This document shows, one piece after another, positions 52,139-64,000 of a stretch of 64,000 nt of DNA (position 1 is its first letter; the number at the start of each line of letters is the position of its first letter). Made by a program: the position numbers and the translations under genes. Location: assembly GCA_029237695.1 (NCBI GenBank), contig CM055265.1, positions 47,243,056 to 47,307,055 on the forward strand, written 5' to 3'. This DNA comes from Conchocele bisecta. Its lineage: Eukaryota; Mollusca; Bivalvia; Lucinida; Thyasiridae. The notes beneath the pieces were generated by a model. It searched no databases. It saw nothing but the letters and a program-made list of their open reading frames with translations, and was not told where the DNA came from.

Positions 52139-52820
52139 CCAGTACGGTAGTCATTATGCCCCCTATGCGGTAGCAAGGGGGACATATTGCGTTGCTCTTG
52201 AGGTTCCGTCCGTCCGTCCGCACGGACGTCCGTGTACATTTACGTCAAAAAGTTGTAAGAGTTTCTCCAACATGTAATATCTCCAATATTACGCGAAGGA
52301 TTGTTTCAATACTTGGACATTGGAAGTACCTGAACACAGCACACTCGCGCCACCATTAACACGACATTGACCTTTGTCACCTTCGAAATGTCGATGAAAC
52401 ACTTAGCCATTTTGTTACTCGAAAAGTTTGTAAGAGTTGCTCCAATATTATGCGAAGGACTGCTTCAATACTTGGAAACTTTAATCACCTGAACATTGTT
52501 CACACACTCGAGCCACCATTAACACGACATTGACCTTTGTCACCTTTGAAATTTCGCTGAAGCACTTAAATTAGCCATACATAGTACTTGAAGGGTCGCT
52601 TTAATATTTGGACAGTTCATTCACATGAACATGTGTGACACAATAACATCACCAATGACATGACCTTAACCTTTGTAACCTTAACTATGGTGCTTAAACA
52701 CTTAGCCATTTTCTTACGTCAAAATGTTTGTAAGACTTTCTCAAATGACTTTGAAACTTGTGTCTTCTTTTTTACACACACTCCCTAGTTAGAGTCTAGT
52801 ATGCCATGGGGGCATATCCA
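52139..52820 (-). repeat. Dispersed repeat with internal 135-165-bp units
   Basis: Begins attatgccccctatg and ends catgggggcatatcc. A ccgtccgtccgtccgcacgg run is near the left end. acattgacctttgtcacctt and cactta(aa)ttagccatt recur near 52366, 52529 and 52664. On the minus strand this is the animal gacggacggac-terminated repeat type. Non-coding. Confidence 0.7.
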
Positions 52821-54044
52821 TGTTTCACAAACATAGTTTTCTACGGCTATACTGTGGCCAATTGCCCTATGGAATTAGACACAGATTTACGATATGCGAG
52901 GATATCATTTTCAAATGTGCAGCAATTATTCACGATTCTATAGACAAATGTCTGTCAAAAGAAAATGAAGAACGCATGTAGATTATAAATGCATAATACA
53001 CACAAATGTGTCAAAACAGTAACATTTCTATAAATGCCAGGTTTTTACATAGGGTATACCTATGTATTGGCATCGCCTCCGACAGTTAGTCACGCCCCAG
53101 ACCCCCCTCGATGCGATGGTAGGTAGTGATATCTTGGAGTAACCATAACAACAAAATGCATTGTGTTACTCAACGTTTAACTGTCATACGCTGTGATTTG
53201 CCCCCATTTGCGGCACAAATCGTGCGGTCATCGCTAAATGTAGTAACAGAGTTAACTCCCCTCCGAATACTCTCAGAAACAAGCGACGCGTTTAACACAC
53301 AAACTACATCAAGTTTGACCTTCCGACAGCCTATTTTTAAACTCACCCGACACCTGTGTGAAACAAAACTCGCACGTGTAGGTCTAACTGATGTGTAATC
53401 CTCATTCTCTCTCTCTATCGATGGATTTACAGCGGATTTTAGTGACATTCCCAAATTCGGCCTGATTGACATTTGTCTATGGTGGCCAATACATGCCAAC
53501 ATGAGTGTCAATTCTACGTTCAGGGAAGGGGGTCAATAAGTCTGTATTTAAGGTGATAACTTACAGTCAGGGAACAAATTAATGACAGTATAACACATCC
53601 AGCGTATATTAATACCCATATTAATGCAAGTACTGAAATACGACACAAAAAATATAACAAGTTTGGGCTTCCATACATTGAAAATTTTGTCAGCGGTTTC
53701 CCCAATGACGTCATTTGTATGTTTTAATATACTCGATCCGGGGCCAACTATTTCATTCACAAAACAGAAGTAAACTTGGCGATGTACCGATAAGGCATTT
53801 TCATGCACGACACCGCTTCCGTGGCAGAATTATTGTAACTTTTGCTCTTCAATTAGTTTTCAATATATCTATAATGATCATAGATATCTGGAATCTGTAT
53901 ACTTGAATTGATGATGTCTTGTATATGTGTTACCGTATCTTTCTGATATTGCTATGCATAATCTGTAATGTTGTTGAATGTTTTGGTACATACTGTAGCA
54001 GTGCATACTGTACTTCAAGTTCAAGCCATATCAATAGTTTACCC
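52821..54044. other. No feature recognised
   Basis: Short frames at 53126-53398 (plus) and 53170-53511 (minus) overlap on opposite strands and lack recognisable domains. I see no repeats shared with other parts. Confidence 0.35.
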
Positions 54045-54731
54045 CTTAACCATTAAAACGCTGAAAAATAAAATTTCCGTCTGCTCATTTTGTATATTTT
54101 AATCTCTTTAAAAACCTGTTTTGGCAGCGCAGTAGAATTGTCTCAGTATGTTTTTGAGGAGAAAATATAAAAAATATTTAAAACAGCAGACGACAATTGT
54201 CGTTTCCAGCGCTTTAAAGGTACATGCCCACTCAGTAAGCCCAAAATGTAATTTATAGGAATTAAATAAGTGTATAACTGTGTCACTATTCCACCAGTTC
54301 TAAACGTTACAAGTGCCCGCTATACAGATATAATCATTTAGTAATATTTATTTTACTGATAGTGACGCGCGGTGGTATCAGGCTATTTTCATATGCAAAT
54401 GAGGCATGATATGTTTTAATTATTTATACTAAAGAAATGCGTCAGCTGAAAAAATAATATTTTCGACAGATTTTAAAGTATGATCATTGCACATCATAAA
54501 ATAAATACAGAGATTAAATAGTAATGTCCGTTAACATTTTAACCAAACACGGTTATCGCCCCTGATATCAGCGTGTAAATTTACGTCTGATATAAAATGT
54601 ATAATAACGCCAATCAGTACATGGGATAATGGCGCATGATTGTTTATTTTGCCAGGAAATGTCTCAGATGATGTCTCTGGTGTAAAGAACATTTTGTACC
54701 TACTGAGTGGGCATGTACCTTTAAGGGTTAA
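54045..54731. mobile_element. Family C element, copy 7, split by a family D insertion
   Basis: The left part (54045-54217) has ttaaccattaaaacgctg, ccgtctgctc and cagcagacgac. The right end gggttaa is at 54725-54731. Removing the family D element and one TTAA restores the normal family C end agcgctttaagggttaa. The central hairpin is eroded here. Confidence 0.8.
54218..54720. mobile_element. 503-bp family D element with TTAA duplication
   Basis: The ends aggtacatgcccactcagta and tactgagtgggcatgtacct are perfect 20-bp inverted repeats, flanked by TTAA at 54214-54217 and 54721-54724. TTAA duplication is the hallmark of piggyBac-type transposition. Non-coding, so non-autonomous. The other copy is at 15467-17352. 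Confidence 0.85.
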
Positions 54732-54745
54732 TGAAACTGCAACAC

Positions 54746-54748
<3 letters not shown>

Positions 54749-54784
<36 letters not shown>
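54749..54784 (+). repeat. (TCAA)n microsatellite
   Basis: About nine uninterrupted tcaa units. Confidence 0.95.
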
Positions 54785-54904
54785 TAGTTTAATCTTACCC
54801 TATGTTCAGTACTTTCAGTACTTTGATTATTCATAGTTCTTGTCATCCGAGTACGAGCAAATTATTCTGGGGGAAAATGGGCAGTTGGTCTGCTGCAAAT
54901 ATAA

Positions 54905-55510
54905 AATACGTTATTACAGCAACGTTATTTTGACAATGTGGAGATGATGTCACGCAATGCTATATGACAATGTGAACAATACGTAAATATAACTTTCCAA
55001 GAATTGTTTGCAGCGATGTTATTGCAGCAACGTTATTTTGACAATGTGGAGACGATGTTGTCAGTCAATGCTATGCTATATGACAACGTACGTGAATAGT
55101 ACGTTATTATAACTTCCCTAGTATGTGTTGAAGCAACTTTATTGCAACAACGTTATTTTGACAACGTGGATATGATGTTGTCACGCTATGCTATATGACA
55201 ACGTGAATACTACGTTATGAAAACGTTCTTAGCATTGGTTGCAGCAGCATTATTGCAGGAACGTCATTGTGACAACGTGAAGATGATGATGTTATGCATT
55301 GCTATATGCCAACGTGAATAATACGTTATGATAACTTTCCTAGAGTTGGTTGCAGCAACGTTATTGCAACAACATTATTTCGACAACGTGGAGATGATGT
55401 TTCACGCCTTGGTATTTGGCAACGTTAATAGTACGTAATGATATATTTCGCTAGAATTGGTTGCAGCAACGTTTCTGGAGCAACGTTATTTTGACAACGT
55501 TGGTATTATG
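54905..55510 (+). repeat. Minisatellite, six units of 108-119 bp
   Basis: caacgttattttgacaacgt starts a unit near 54921, 55029, 55148, 55257, 55366 and 55478, followed by gatgatgt(tgtc)acgc, tatatgacaacgtgaat and agaattggttgcagc. The same phrase (catatgacagtgtgaacagt) reappears at 63972-63991, beyond the array described next. Confidence 0.85.
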
Positions 55511-58500
55511 TTTCTCGCCCACCAGGGCCCAGGTGTCCGAGACTAAGAGTATTCCATATATACTCCGGTGTGTGACAAGGATATTCCACCCGAGTGGTCA
55601 GAATATGTTGTCAGAAACGAGGCTGTGCCGAGTTTCTGACGACATATTCTGACCACGAGGGTGGAATATCCTTAGTCACACACCGGAGTATATCCGGAAT
55701 ACTTTTTCTCGCATACCTACTAAGTCCAGAATCATGTTTAGCCATAATACGCCATCAACGAACCACCATAGTATAATACTAACTTTTTTTCTTTATATGC
55801 TATCTCCAATACAACCACTCAATCGCATTACCCGTATCAAGAAATGGGTGTAAACAAAGTTTACACCAACAAATTAGAGTCTCCTACATTGGATCGAAAC
55901 ATTTAACACATAACGGCTCAATAAAAATACGGTCTGAAGACGCCCATGACATCATGTGTAAACCCAATTACTACATACACAAAATAAATAGGACGTAGTA
56001 CGAGACAAACTCATATAAATATTGAAAATAGACCATATATCCTCAATTCAAATTTGTACAATAATGTTTACAGAATCATTTTATGTTTTTATTTTGAGTA
56101 TTTATTGCAATTCCGAGACGCTGTCTTCAATTACGCAAATATCAGTCCGCCGAAAGTTTCACTCCGACGGACATTTGTCATTTCAACACGTTGCCGTTTT
56201 CAAGAAATTCTTGCTCACTGGATTATTTTAAACAAATATTCCAATCACTATCAACTGTCACTATACATATGTTTGGGGAAGAATCAACAACATACGAGGT
56301 AAATAGTTTGCTGTCAATTACGTGTGGTTTTTTTAATAATAATGTTCAGCCAACTGATTTACAGACGCCCCTTACACAACTCGTCCCACAAATTTACGCA
56401 AATTTGATAAAACTGGATAAAACCTGAACTAAATAATAGCCTACATAACAAATCCAGAGCGACGTTGTTGACATTGTTGTCTACTGACAGTACTGTGTAG
56501 AGAGCGTGTGTTTGTAAACAATGCAGACGACGTTTGGAAGCCAATACACAAAAAGTAGTTCCGGCAGTGTGTGACATGTCAGCCGTGTGAGATAGCCGTG
56601 TGAGACAGAAAAATCCCACATGGGCGTGGTTTCGGAAATAACATTGAAATGGACTCTGGGTATGCGAGAAAAGGATATTCGCATAGTCACGCCCATGTGA
56701 GATTTCCTTGTCTCACCCTAAACGCGCGTGTCTCACATCTTGCAACGACAACTTGTCTAATAGCGCAATAGTATGGCTAATGTGTCTTACAATTACGCCA
56801 TACAATAATTAATACGTTTGATGTTTATGTTTTTCAATGGTTATTGACGTGTTTATTATCACGTCATAGCGTTATGACGTCGTTTTAAGTTTGATGACGT
56901 CAGCAATGTGCGACGTACATTTTGGCGTTGTCAGGGCTGAATGGTGATGGCATTAAAGATTACTTTGATAATCATTTGTAAACGATCCACTGAACTGGCA
57001 TTAGAGTCCAATTCGTGGATGAAAACTTTGTTTTAACCCATTTGTTGATATGTCAAACCCGTTGGACGTATCAAAAGTCGCATAAATTCAGAGAATAAAA
57101 AGTTGAGTCTTATTCTGGGTCAGATAAATATTTTAAGATTCGCAAATATGTTATATAAAGGGGCGAGAAAAAGTATACATCATATTCACTGGTGTGGGAC
57201 TAAGAGTATTCCATATATACTCCGGTGTGTGACAAGGATATTCCACCCGAGTGGTCAGAATATGTTGTCAGAAACGAGGCTTTGCCGAGTTTCTGACGAC
57301 ATATTCTGACCACGAGGGTGGAATATCCTTCGTCACACACCGGAGTATATCTGGAATACTTTTTCTCGCATACCTACTAAGTCCAGAATCATGTTTAGCC
57401 ATAGTACGCCATCAACGAACCACCATGATAGTATAATACTAACTTTTTTTTCTTTATATGCTATCTCCAATACAACCACTCAATCGCATTACCCGTATCA
57501 ACAAATGGGTGTAAACATTTACACCAACAAATTAGCGTCTCCTACATTGGATCGAAACATTTAACACATAACGGCCCAATAAAAATACGGTCTGAAGACG
57601 CCCATGACAGATGTGTAAACCCAATTACTACATACACAAAATAAATAGGACGCAGTACGAGACAAACTCATATAAATATTGAAAATAGACCATATATCCT
57701 CAATTCAAATTTGTACAATAATGTTTACAGAATCATTTGATGTTTTTATTTTGAGTATTTATTGCAATTCCGAGACGCTGTCTTCAATTACGCAAATATC
57801 AGTCCGCCGAAAGTTTCACTCCGACAGACCGTTGCCGTTTTCAAGAAATTCTTGCTCACTGGATTATTAAACAAATATTCCAATCACTATCAACTGTCAC
57901 TAGACATATGTTTGGTGAAGAATCAACAACATACGAGGTAAATATTTTGCTGTCAATTACATGTGTTTTTTTTAATGATAATCATGTATTCAGTATTCGG
58001 CCAACTGATTTACAGACGCACCTTACAGAACTCGTCCCACAAATTTACGCAAATTTGATAAAACTGGATAAAACATGAAATAAATAATAGCCTACATAAC
58101 AAATCCAGAGCGACGTTGTTGACATTGTTGTCTACTGACAGTACTGTGTAGAGAGCGTGTGTTTGTAAACAATGCAGACGACGTTTGGAAGAAAAATCCC
58201 ACATGGGCGTGGCTTCGGAAATAACATTGAAATGGACTCTGGGTATGCGAGAATAAGAGTATTCCATATATACTCCGGTGTGTGACAAGGATATTCCACC
58301 CGAGTGGTCAGAATATGTTGTCAGAAACGAGGCTTTGCCGAGTTTCTGACGACATATTCTGACCACGAGGGTGGAATATCCTTAGTCACAAACCGGAGTA
58401 TATCTGGAATACTTTTTCTCGCATACCTACTGAGTCCAGAATCATGTTTAGCCATAATACGCCATCAACGAACCACCATAGTATAATACTAACTTTTTTT

Positions 58501-61297
58501 CTTTATATGCTATCTCCAATACAACCACTCAATCGCATTACCCGTATGAATAAATGGGTGTAAACAAAGTTAGTTTACACCAACAAATTTGAGTCTCCTA
58601 CATTGGATCGAAACATTTAACACATAACGGCCCACTAAAAATACGGTCTGAAGACGCCCATGACATCATGTGTAAACCCAATTACTACATACACCAAATA
58701 AATAGGACGTAGTACATGTAGTACGAGACAAACTCATATAAATATTGAAAATAGACCATATATCCTCGATTCAAATTTGTACAATAATGTTTACAGAATC
58801 ATTTTATGTTTTTATTTTGAGTATTTATTGTAATTCCGAGACGCTGTCTTCAATTACGCAAATATCAGTCCGCCGAAAGTTTCACTCCGACGGACATTTG
58901 TCATTTAAACACATTGCCGTTTTCAAGAAATTCTTGCTCACTGAATTATTAAACAAATATTCCAATCACTATCAACTGTCACTATACATATGTTTGGGGA
59001 AGAATCAACAACATACGAGGTAAATAGTTTGCTGTCAATTACATGTTTTTTTTAATAATAATGTTTGGCCAACTGATTTACAGACGCCCCTTACACAACT
59101 CGTCCCACAAATTTACGTAAATTTGATAAAACTGGATAAAACCTGAAATAAATAATAGCCTACATAACAAATCCAGAGCGACGTTGTTGACATTGTTGTC
59201 TACTGACAGTACTGTGTAGAGAGCATGTGTTTGTAAACAATGCAGACGACGTTTGGAAGCCAATACACAAAAAGTAGTTCCGGCAGTGTGTGACATGTCA
59301 GCCGTGTGAGATAGCCGTGTGAGACAGAAAAATCCCACATGGGCGTGGCTTCGGAAATAACATTGAAATGGACTCTGGGTATGCGAGAATAAGAGTATTC
59401 CATATATACTCCGGTGTGTGACTAAGAGTATTCCATATATACTCCGGTGTGTGACAAGGATATTCCACCCGAGTGGTCAGAATATGTTGTCAGAAACGAG
59501 GCTTTGCCGAGTTTCTGACGACATATTCTGACCACGAGGGTGGAATATCCTTAGTCACACACCGGAGTATATCTGGAATACTTTTTCTCGCATATCTACT
59601 AAGTCCAGAATAATGTTTACCCATAGTACGCCATCAACGAACCACCATGATAGTATAATACTAACTTTTTTTCTGTATATGCTATCTCCAATACAACCAC
59701 TCGATCGCATTACCCGTATCAACAAATGGGTGTAAACAAAGTTAAGTTTACACCAACAAATTAGAGTCTCCTACATTGGATCGAAACATTTAACACATAA
59801 CGGCCCAATAAAAATACGGTCTGAAGACGCCCATGACAGATGTGTAAACCCAATTACTACATACACACAATAAATAGGACGCAGTGCGAGACAAACTCAT
59901 ATAAATATTGAAAATAGACCATATATCCTCAATTCAAATTTGTACAATAATGTTTACAGAATCATTTGATATTTTTATTTTGTGTATTTATTTCAATTCC
60001 GAGACGCTGTCTTCAATTACGCAAATATCAGTCCGCCGAAAGTTTCACTTCGACGGACCGTTGCCGTTTTCAAGAAATTCTTGCTCACTGGATTATTAAA
60101 CAAATATTCCAATCACTATCAACTGTCACTATATATATGTTTGGTGAAGAATCAACAACATACGAGGTAAATATTTTGCTGTCAATTACATGTGTTTTTT
60201 TTAATAATAATCATTTATTCAGTATTCGGCCAACTGATTTACAGACGCACCTTACACAACTCGTCCCACACATTTACGCAAATTTGATAAAACTGGATAA
60301 AACATGAAATAAATAATAGCCTACATAACAAATCCAGAGCGACCTTGTTGACATTGTTGTCTACTGACAGTACTGTGTAGAGAGCGTGTGTTTGTAAAAA
60401 ATGCAGACGACGTTTGGAAGCCAATACACAAAAAGTAGTTCCGGCAGTGTGTCACAGGTCAGCCGTGTGAGATAGCCGTGTGAGACAGAAAAATCCCACA
60501 TGGGCGTGGCTTCGGAAATAACATTGAAATGGACTCCGGGTATGCGAGAAAAGGATATTCCACCCGAGTGGTCAGAATATGTTGTCAGAAACGAGGCTTT
60601 GCCGAGTTTCTGACGACATATTCTGAACACGAGGGTGGAATATCCTTCGTCACACACCGGAGTATATCTGGAATACTTTTTCTCGCATACCTACTAAGTC
60701 CAGAATCATGTTTAGCCATAGTACGCCATCACGAAACCAACCATGATAGTATAATACTAATTTTTTTCATTTTTTTCTTTATATGCTATCTCCAATACAA
60801 CCACTCAATCGCATTACCCGTATCAACAAATGGGTGTAAGCAAAGTTTACACCAACAAATTAGAGTCTCCTACATTGGATCGAAACATTTAACACATAAC
60901 GGCCCAATAAAAATACGGTCTGAAGACGCCCATGACAGATGTGTAAACCCAATTACTACATACACACAATAAATAGGACGCAGTACGAGACAAACTCATA
61001 TAAATATTGAAAATAGACCATATATCCTCGATTCAAATTTGTACAATAATGTTTACAGAATCATTTGATGTTTTTATTTTGAGTATTTATTGCAATTCCG
61101 AGACGCTGTCTTCAATTACGCAAATATCAGTCCGCCGAAAGTTTCACTCCGACGGACCGTTGCCGTTTTCAAGAAATTCTTGCTCACTGGATTATTAAAC
61201 AAATATTCCAATCACTATCAACTGTCACTATACATATGTTTGGTGAAGAATCAACAACATACGAGGTAAATATTTTGCTGTCAATCACATGTGTTTT

Positions 61298-62345
61298 TAT
61301 CCAAGCATATTTGCTTGGATATAGTCCTTATACGGTTTTTGAGACCTCACATGATTTATGCAAATGAGTAATTGTCGACCAACGAACGTACTTCATGCTT
61401 CATGATTCTAGCTACGCCACGTGAGAGAGTTCCAAAGCGAGCGGTGCATTATGAACGTGTCACTCACATTTTTGGCCATCTACATTTTTTTTCAGCTACA
61501 GTTATATTTTTAAAAACAGTTTGTGATTTTATAAAATATTAACTGTCGTGTTTCATAATAAATATTTTGTTAGGAAGGTTATATTTTTAGCGCAATGATC
61601 GACCGCTCCACATGTAATTTATACGTAGTTATACGCCATGAAAAATAGTTCTGATAGTGAGCTAACATTATATTGTGTAGTGTAATACATGTGTTGTTAA
61701 TTTTTCTGTACGACATTTATATTACAAAATGTTTATCTGATTTAATATAATATAAACTGACATGTATTAATTTGAGTATATTATTTTTCACGCGCACTGA
61801 TACAATTAACCTTGTGTCTCATGAAAAGTAGTTTCCGCCATTTTTATGCCGACAAATTACAGAATCGTTTACATAGTCATAGGTCAATGGCTCGATAAAA
61901 TCCAACATTGGACAGCGAAATGATGATGATTTAAAACAGAAACATCGTTTTTTGACAGTTACATACCGCATGCTTTAAATAATCATCTTGAGCCATCGAT
62001 TATTATTAATCAGTGTCCATTTTACTTAAAACATCAACTAATCTATAATGACGTTACACAGAAAATGCAGTACGATACACTTCACAAAGGAAACATTGTC
62101 TTAGAGTTTGAATAATTTTAGGTTCCGCCGAACGAACGAGTACGCCGAAATATATTTCCGTACAAATCCAAAAACCTATTTATTATATACCCGTTCAACA
62201 AAACATGCATCATAATCATTAAATAATCCGATAGTGTGATGAAATGCGACTCTATTATTTTTGTTGAACAATCCGAGCGCCTGTGATGGCTTCAGTTTAT
62301 GCAAATTGACAAGGTCATTTCACGCACCTGAATCGATACAATAAT
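61298..62345. other. Inserted sequence, left part, unrecognised
   Basis: Begins with a small hairpin atccaagcatatttgcttgg directly at the break in unit 5. AT-rich, no frame with a recognisable domain. Confidence 0.45.
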
Positions 62346-63140
62346 CAGGGGTTGAAATTTCACTCGCCCAGCTCGCCATGGCGAGTGCTTTTTGTGGCGG
62401 TCGAGTACTTTCTACAGGCACTCACCCAGTTTGGCGAGTGAAAGATTAGGTCAGCATTTTTTTTTTGGAAGAAATTGCCAATTAATTCCATCGATAACGG
62501 CCAACAAATGGTATTAATTCAGCGACCATTTGTTGTTTACAGTTTACGTCAATTTGCGGGAAGTAAGATTCAAGCAGTGTCTATGTACACGGTTACGGGT
62601 AGAATCTCTAGCGATTTTGAACACGGTCCATATCGGGCAAGTTTAATTCACGGATTATTGGTCGGCTTTACGCGGCCGGGCTAACATATAATAGGACTGC
62701 GAGTATAGACTAGTGTATACGCGGCCACATATATGGTCTCGTATACAGTTGGGTTAACGCGCATTTCAGACGCCGAACATAACGGCTTGGGACGAAACGG
62801 TCGGCGCCGGGTCCGAAACCATTGAATTTAGTAATTAAGGCAGCACGCAGCGCATGCAAACATAGCCACTATAAATTAAACAAAATCTATGTCACTCAAC
62901 GCTTATAGAAAATAAGAAGTGTGCAAGCCTCTGAGCAAATTCGCTGCTATTTGTTTGTTTATGTTCATTTAATACTTAAAATATAAATAACACTAATAGT
63001 GAATATGTCTCATACGTTTTGGTAATGATCATACGTAAAAGCTTTTTTTTTATAAATAAGATGCAACATTACAAAAACTGGAAATAGCAATTTATTTAAA
63101 AAAAAAAATGGGCGAGTAACTTTTTGACCTGGGCAAGTAC
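62346..63140 (+). mobile_element. Family F element, copy 2
   Basis: Begins caggggttgaaatttcactc; subterminal repeats cactcgcccagctcgccatg and actcacccagtttggcgag follow. The right side has gggcgagtaactttttgacc. It matches 36357-37140 in the opposite orientation. The right end is overlaid by a LINE tail. The open frame at 62475-62684 has no recognisable domain. Confidence 0.75.
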
Positions 63141-63481
63141 TTTTTTTTAATTTTCTACCTACCTCGGTTCAACCTTGGTTGAAGGCCGTTTCTTGCAAGC
63201 TAGGCTTGTACTGGCCTATTTTAGCGACGTCAAATTGGATAATTGTCTTTGAAACTGGGGGGAGAGCGCAACTAAATCATGGTTAAAATGTCTGTACAAT
63301 ATTTTCACGTGTTGAATTTGCTGGGTCTCTTCTTCCAGGCGGAGTTGAGTGAACTTTTGAAACTATTTAGAGTGTTCGAATTTACACAATCACTAGGGAG
63401 TGCATTCCAGTCTGTGACGACTCTTTGAGAGAATACTTTTTGTCGCAACTGCGAAGGATTCAGGACTTTCAGTCCTTTGAT
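63141..63481 (-). pseudogene. 5'-truncated LINE, C-terminus and 3' end
   Basis: On the minus strand 63481-63305 reads IKGLKVLNPSQLRQKVFSQR, VVTDWNALPSDCVNSNTLNS, FKSSLNSAWKKRPSKFNT and stop. xRVVxxWNxLPxxxVxxxxxxxFKxxL is the usual C-terminus of CR1-like and related LINE ORF2 proteins. About 150 bp of 3' untranslated sequence follows to an A-rich tail (T run at 63142-63149 on the given strand) abutting family F. Typical 5' truncation. Confidence 0.85.
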
Positions 63482-64000
63482 TTTTAATAATAATCATGTA
63501 TTCAGTATTCGGCCAACTGATTTACAGACGCACTTTACACAACTCGTCCCACAAATTTACGCAAATTTGATAAAACTGGATAAAACATGAAATAAATAAT
63601 AGCCTACATAACAAATCCAGAGCGACCTTGTTGACATTGTTGTCTACTGACAGTACTGTGTAGAGAGCGTGTGTTTGTAAACAATGCAGACGACGTTTGG
63701 AAGCCAATACACAAAAAGTAGTTCCGGCAGTGTGTCACAGGTCAGCCGTGTGAGATAGCCGTGTGAGACAGAAAAATCCCACATGGGCGTGGCTTCGGAA
63801 ATAACATTGAAATGGACTCTGGGTATGCGAGAAAAGGATATTCCGTCCTGGTGATCAGAATATGTCGTCAGAAACTCGACAAAGCCTCGTTTCCTACGAC
63901 ATATTCTGACACTCGGGTCAAATATCCTTATCCCACACCAGTGCATATGATGGATACTCTTAGTCACACAATGTCATATGACAGTGTGAACAGTACGTAA

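Larger units (their letters stand above)
55525..63960 (+). repeat. Tandem array of five hairpin-containing units (1.05-1.66 kb)
   Basis: Units begin near 55545, 57202, 58255, 59391 and 60551. Each starts with a hairpin (agagtattccatatatactc, ggatattccacccgag, gtcagaatatg, loop, then the complement). Then follow blocks with catatatcctcaattcaaat, cagtccgccgaaagtttcac, tttacagacgcaccttacac, catgggcgtggcttcggaaa and gggtatgcgagaa. Unit 1 has about 500 bp extra (56700-57190). Unit 4 has a duplicated start (59391 and 59424). Unit 5 lacks the outermost stem and is split by the insertion at 61298-63481. Frames such as MKIDHISSIQICTIMFTESF recur because the units are nearly identical. Confidence 0.9.

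Noticed and set aside
53126..53511. Overlapping sense and antisense frames of 90 and 113 codons
   Set aside because: Opposite-strand overlap without domains or splice context; consistent with chance in a less AT-rich stretch.
62475..62684. Frame MPINSIDNGQQMVLIQRPFV, also at 36914-37126
   Set aside because: Present in both family F copies but the two differ by frame changes at the end. No recognisable domain; likely carried by the repeat.
55461..63967. Repeated frames such as MKIDHISSIQICTIMFTESF and SKRRLHCLQTHALYTVLSVD
   Set aside because: They recur because the array units are nearly identical. Frames shift and end differently between units, and there are no domains. No evidence of selection on protein.

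Overview
This is eukaryotic genomic DNA, AT-rich, interrupted by introns and crowded with repeats. The repeats (fold-back elements with long perfect stems, SINEs with a shared central domain, tandem blocks ending in gacgga runs, RT-bearing LINEs) look like those of bivalve molluscs. The one cellular gene has a protostome-like protein. Bivalve is my best guess; species is not determined.

The only host gene I can support is PSMB5, the chymotrypsin-like beta5 subunit of the 20S proteasome, on the minus strand. Six exons (9861-9955, 12101-12305, 14504-14533, 18330-18429, 21560-21671, 23837-23977) join in phase at GT-AG sites. They encode an apparently intact 206-residue mature enzyme with Thr1, Asp17, Lys33 and Met45. 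A seventh, N-terminal propeptide exon near 26595-26640 is a candidate. The coding sequence is about 0.7 kb but spreads over at least 16 kb because the introns are filled with fold-back elements.

Layout. 1-9800: mostly palindromic MITE-like elements (families called A, B, C, L, M, J, K, R here), often nested. 9861-26640: PSMB5 and its transposon-filled introns. 26880-28065: a very small LTR element (TRIM) whose 140-bp LTR carries a tRNA-like sequence; a SINE has inserted inside that sequence. 29150-33610: a 1.86-kb higher-order tandem repeat. 35579-35830: a G-rich fold-back. 37470-41725: a 4.25-kb fold-back with sub-repeated arms, interrupted by a 1.5-kb element with TA duplications. 43772-45678 and 46631-49205: decayed non-LTR retrotransposons. 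49500-51600: rearranged inverted repeats. 52139-52820: tandem-structured repeat. 54045-54731: a TTAA-flanked element nested in a family C element. 54905-63960: a minisatellite and a 1.05-1.66-kb tandem array built on a long hairpin, the last unit split by a composite insertion.

The most notable item is the tRNA-bearing TRIM. Next are the C-family hairpins, whose arms change together, and the hairpin array, in which one loop is inverted. Most other open frames are chance or repeat-borne and are not annotated.
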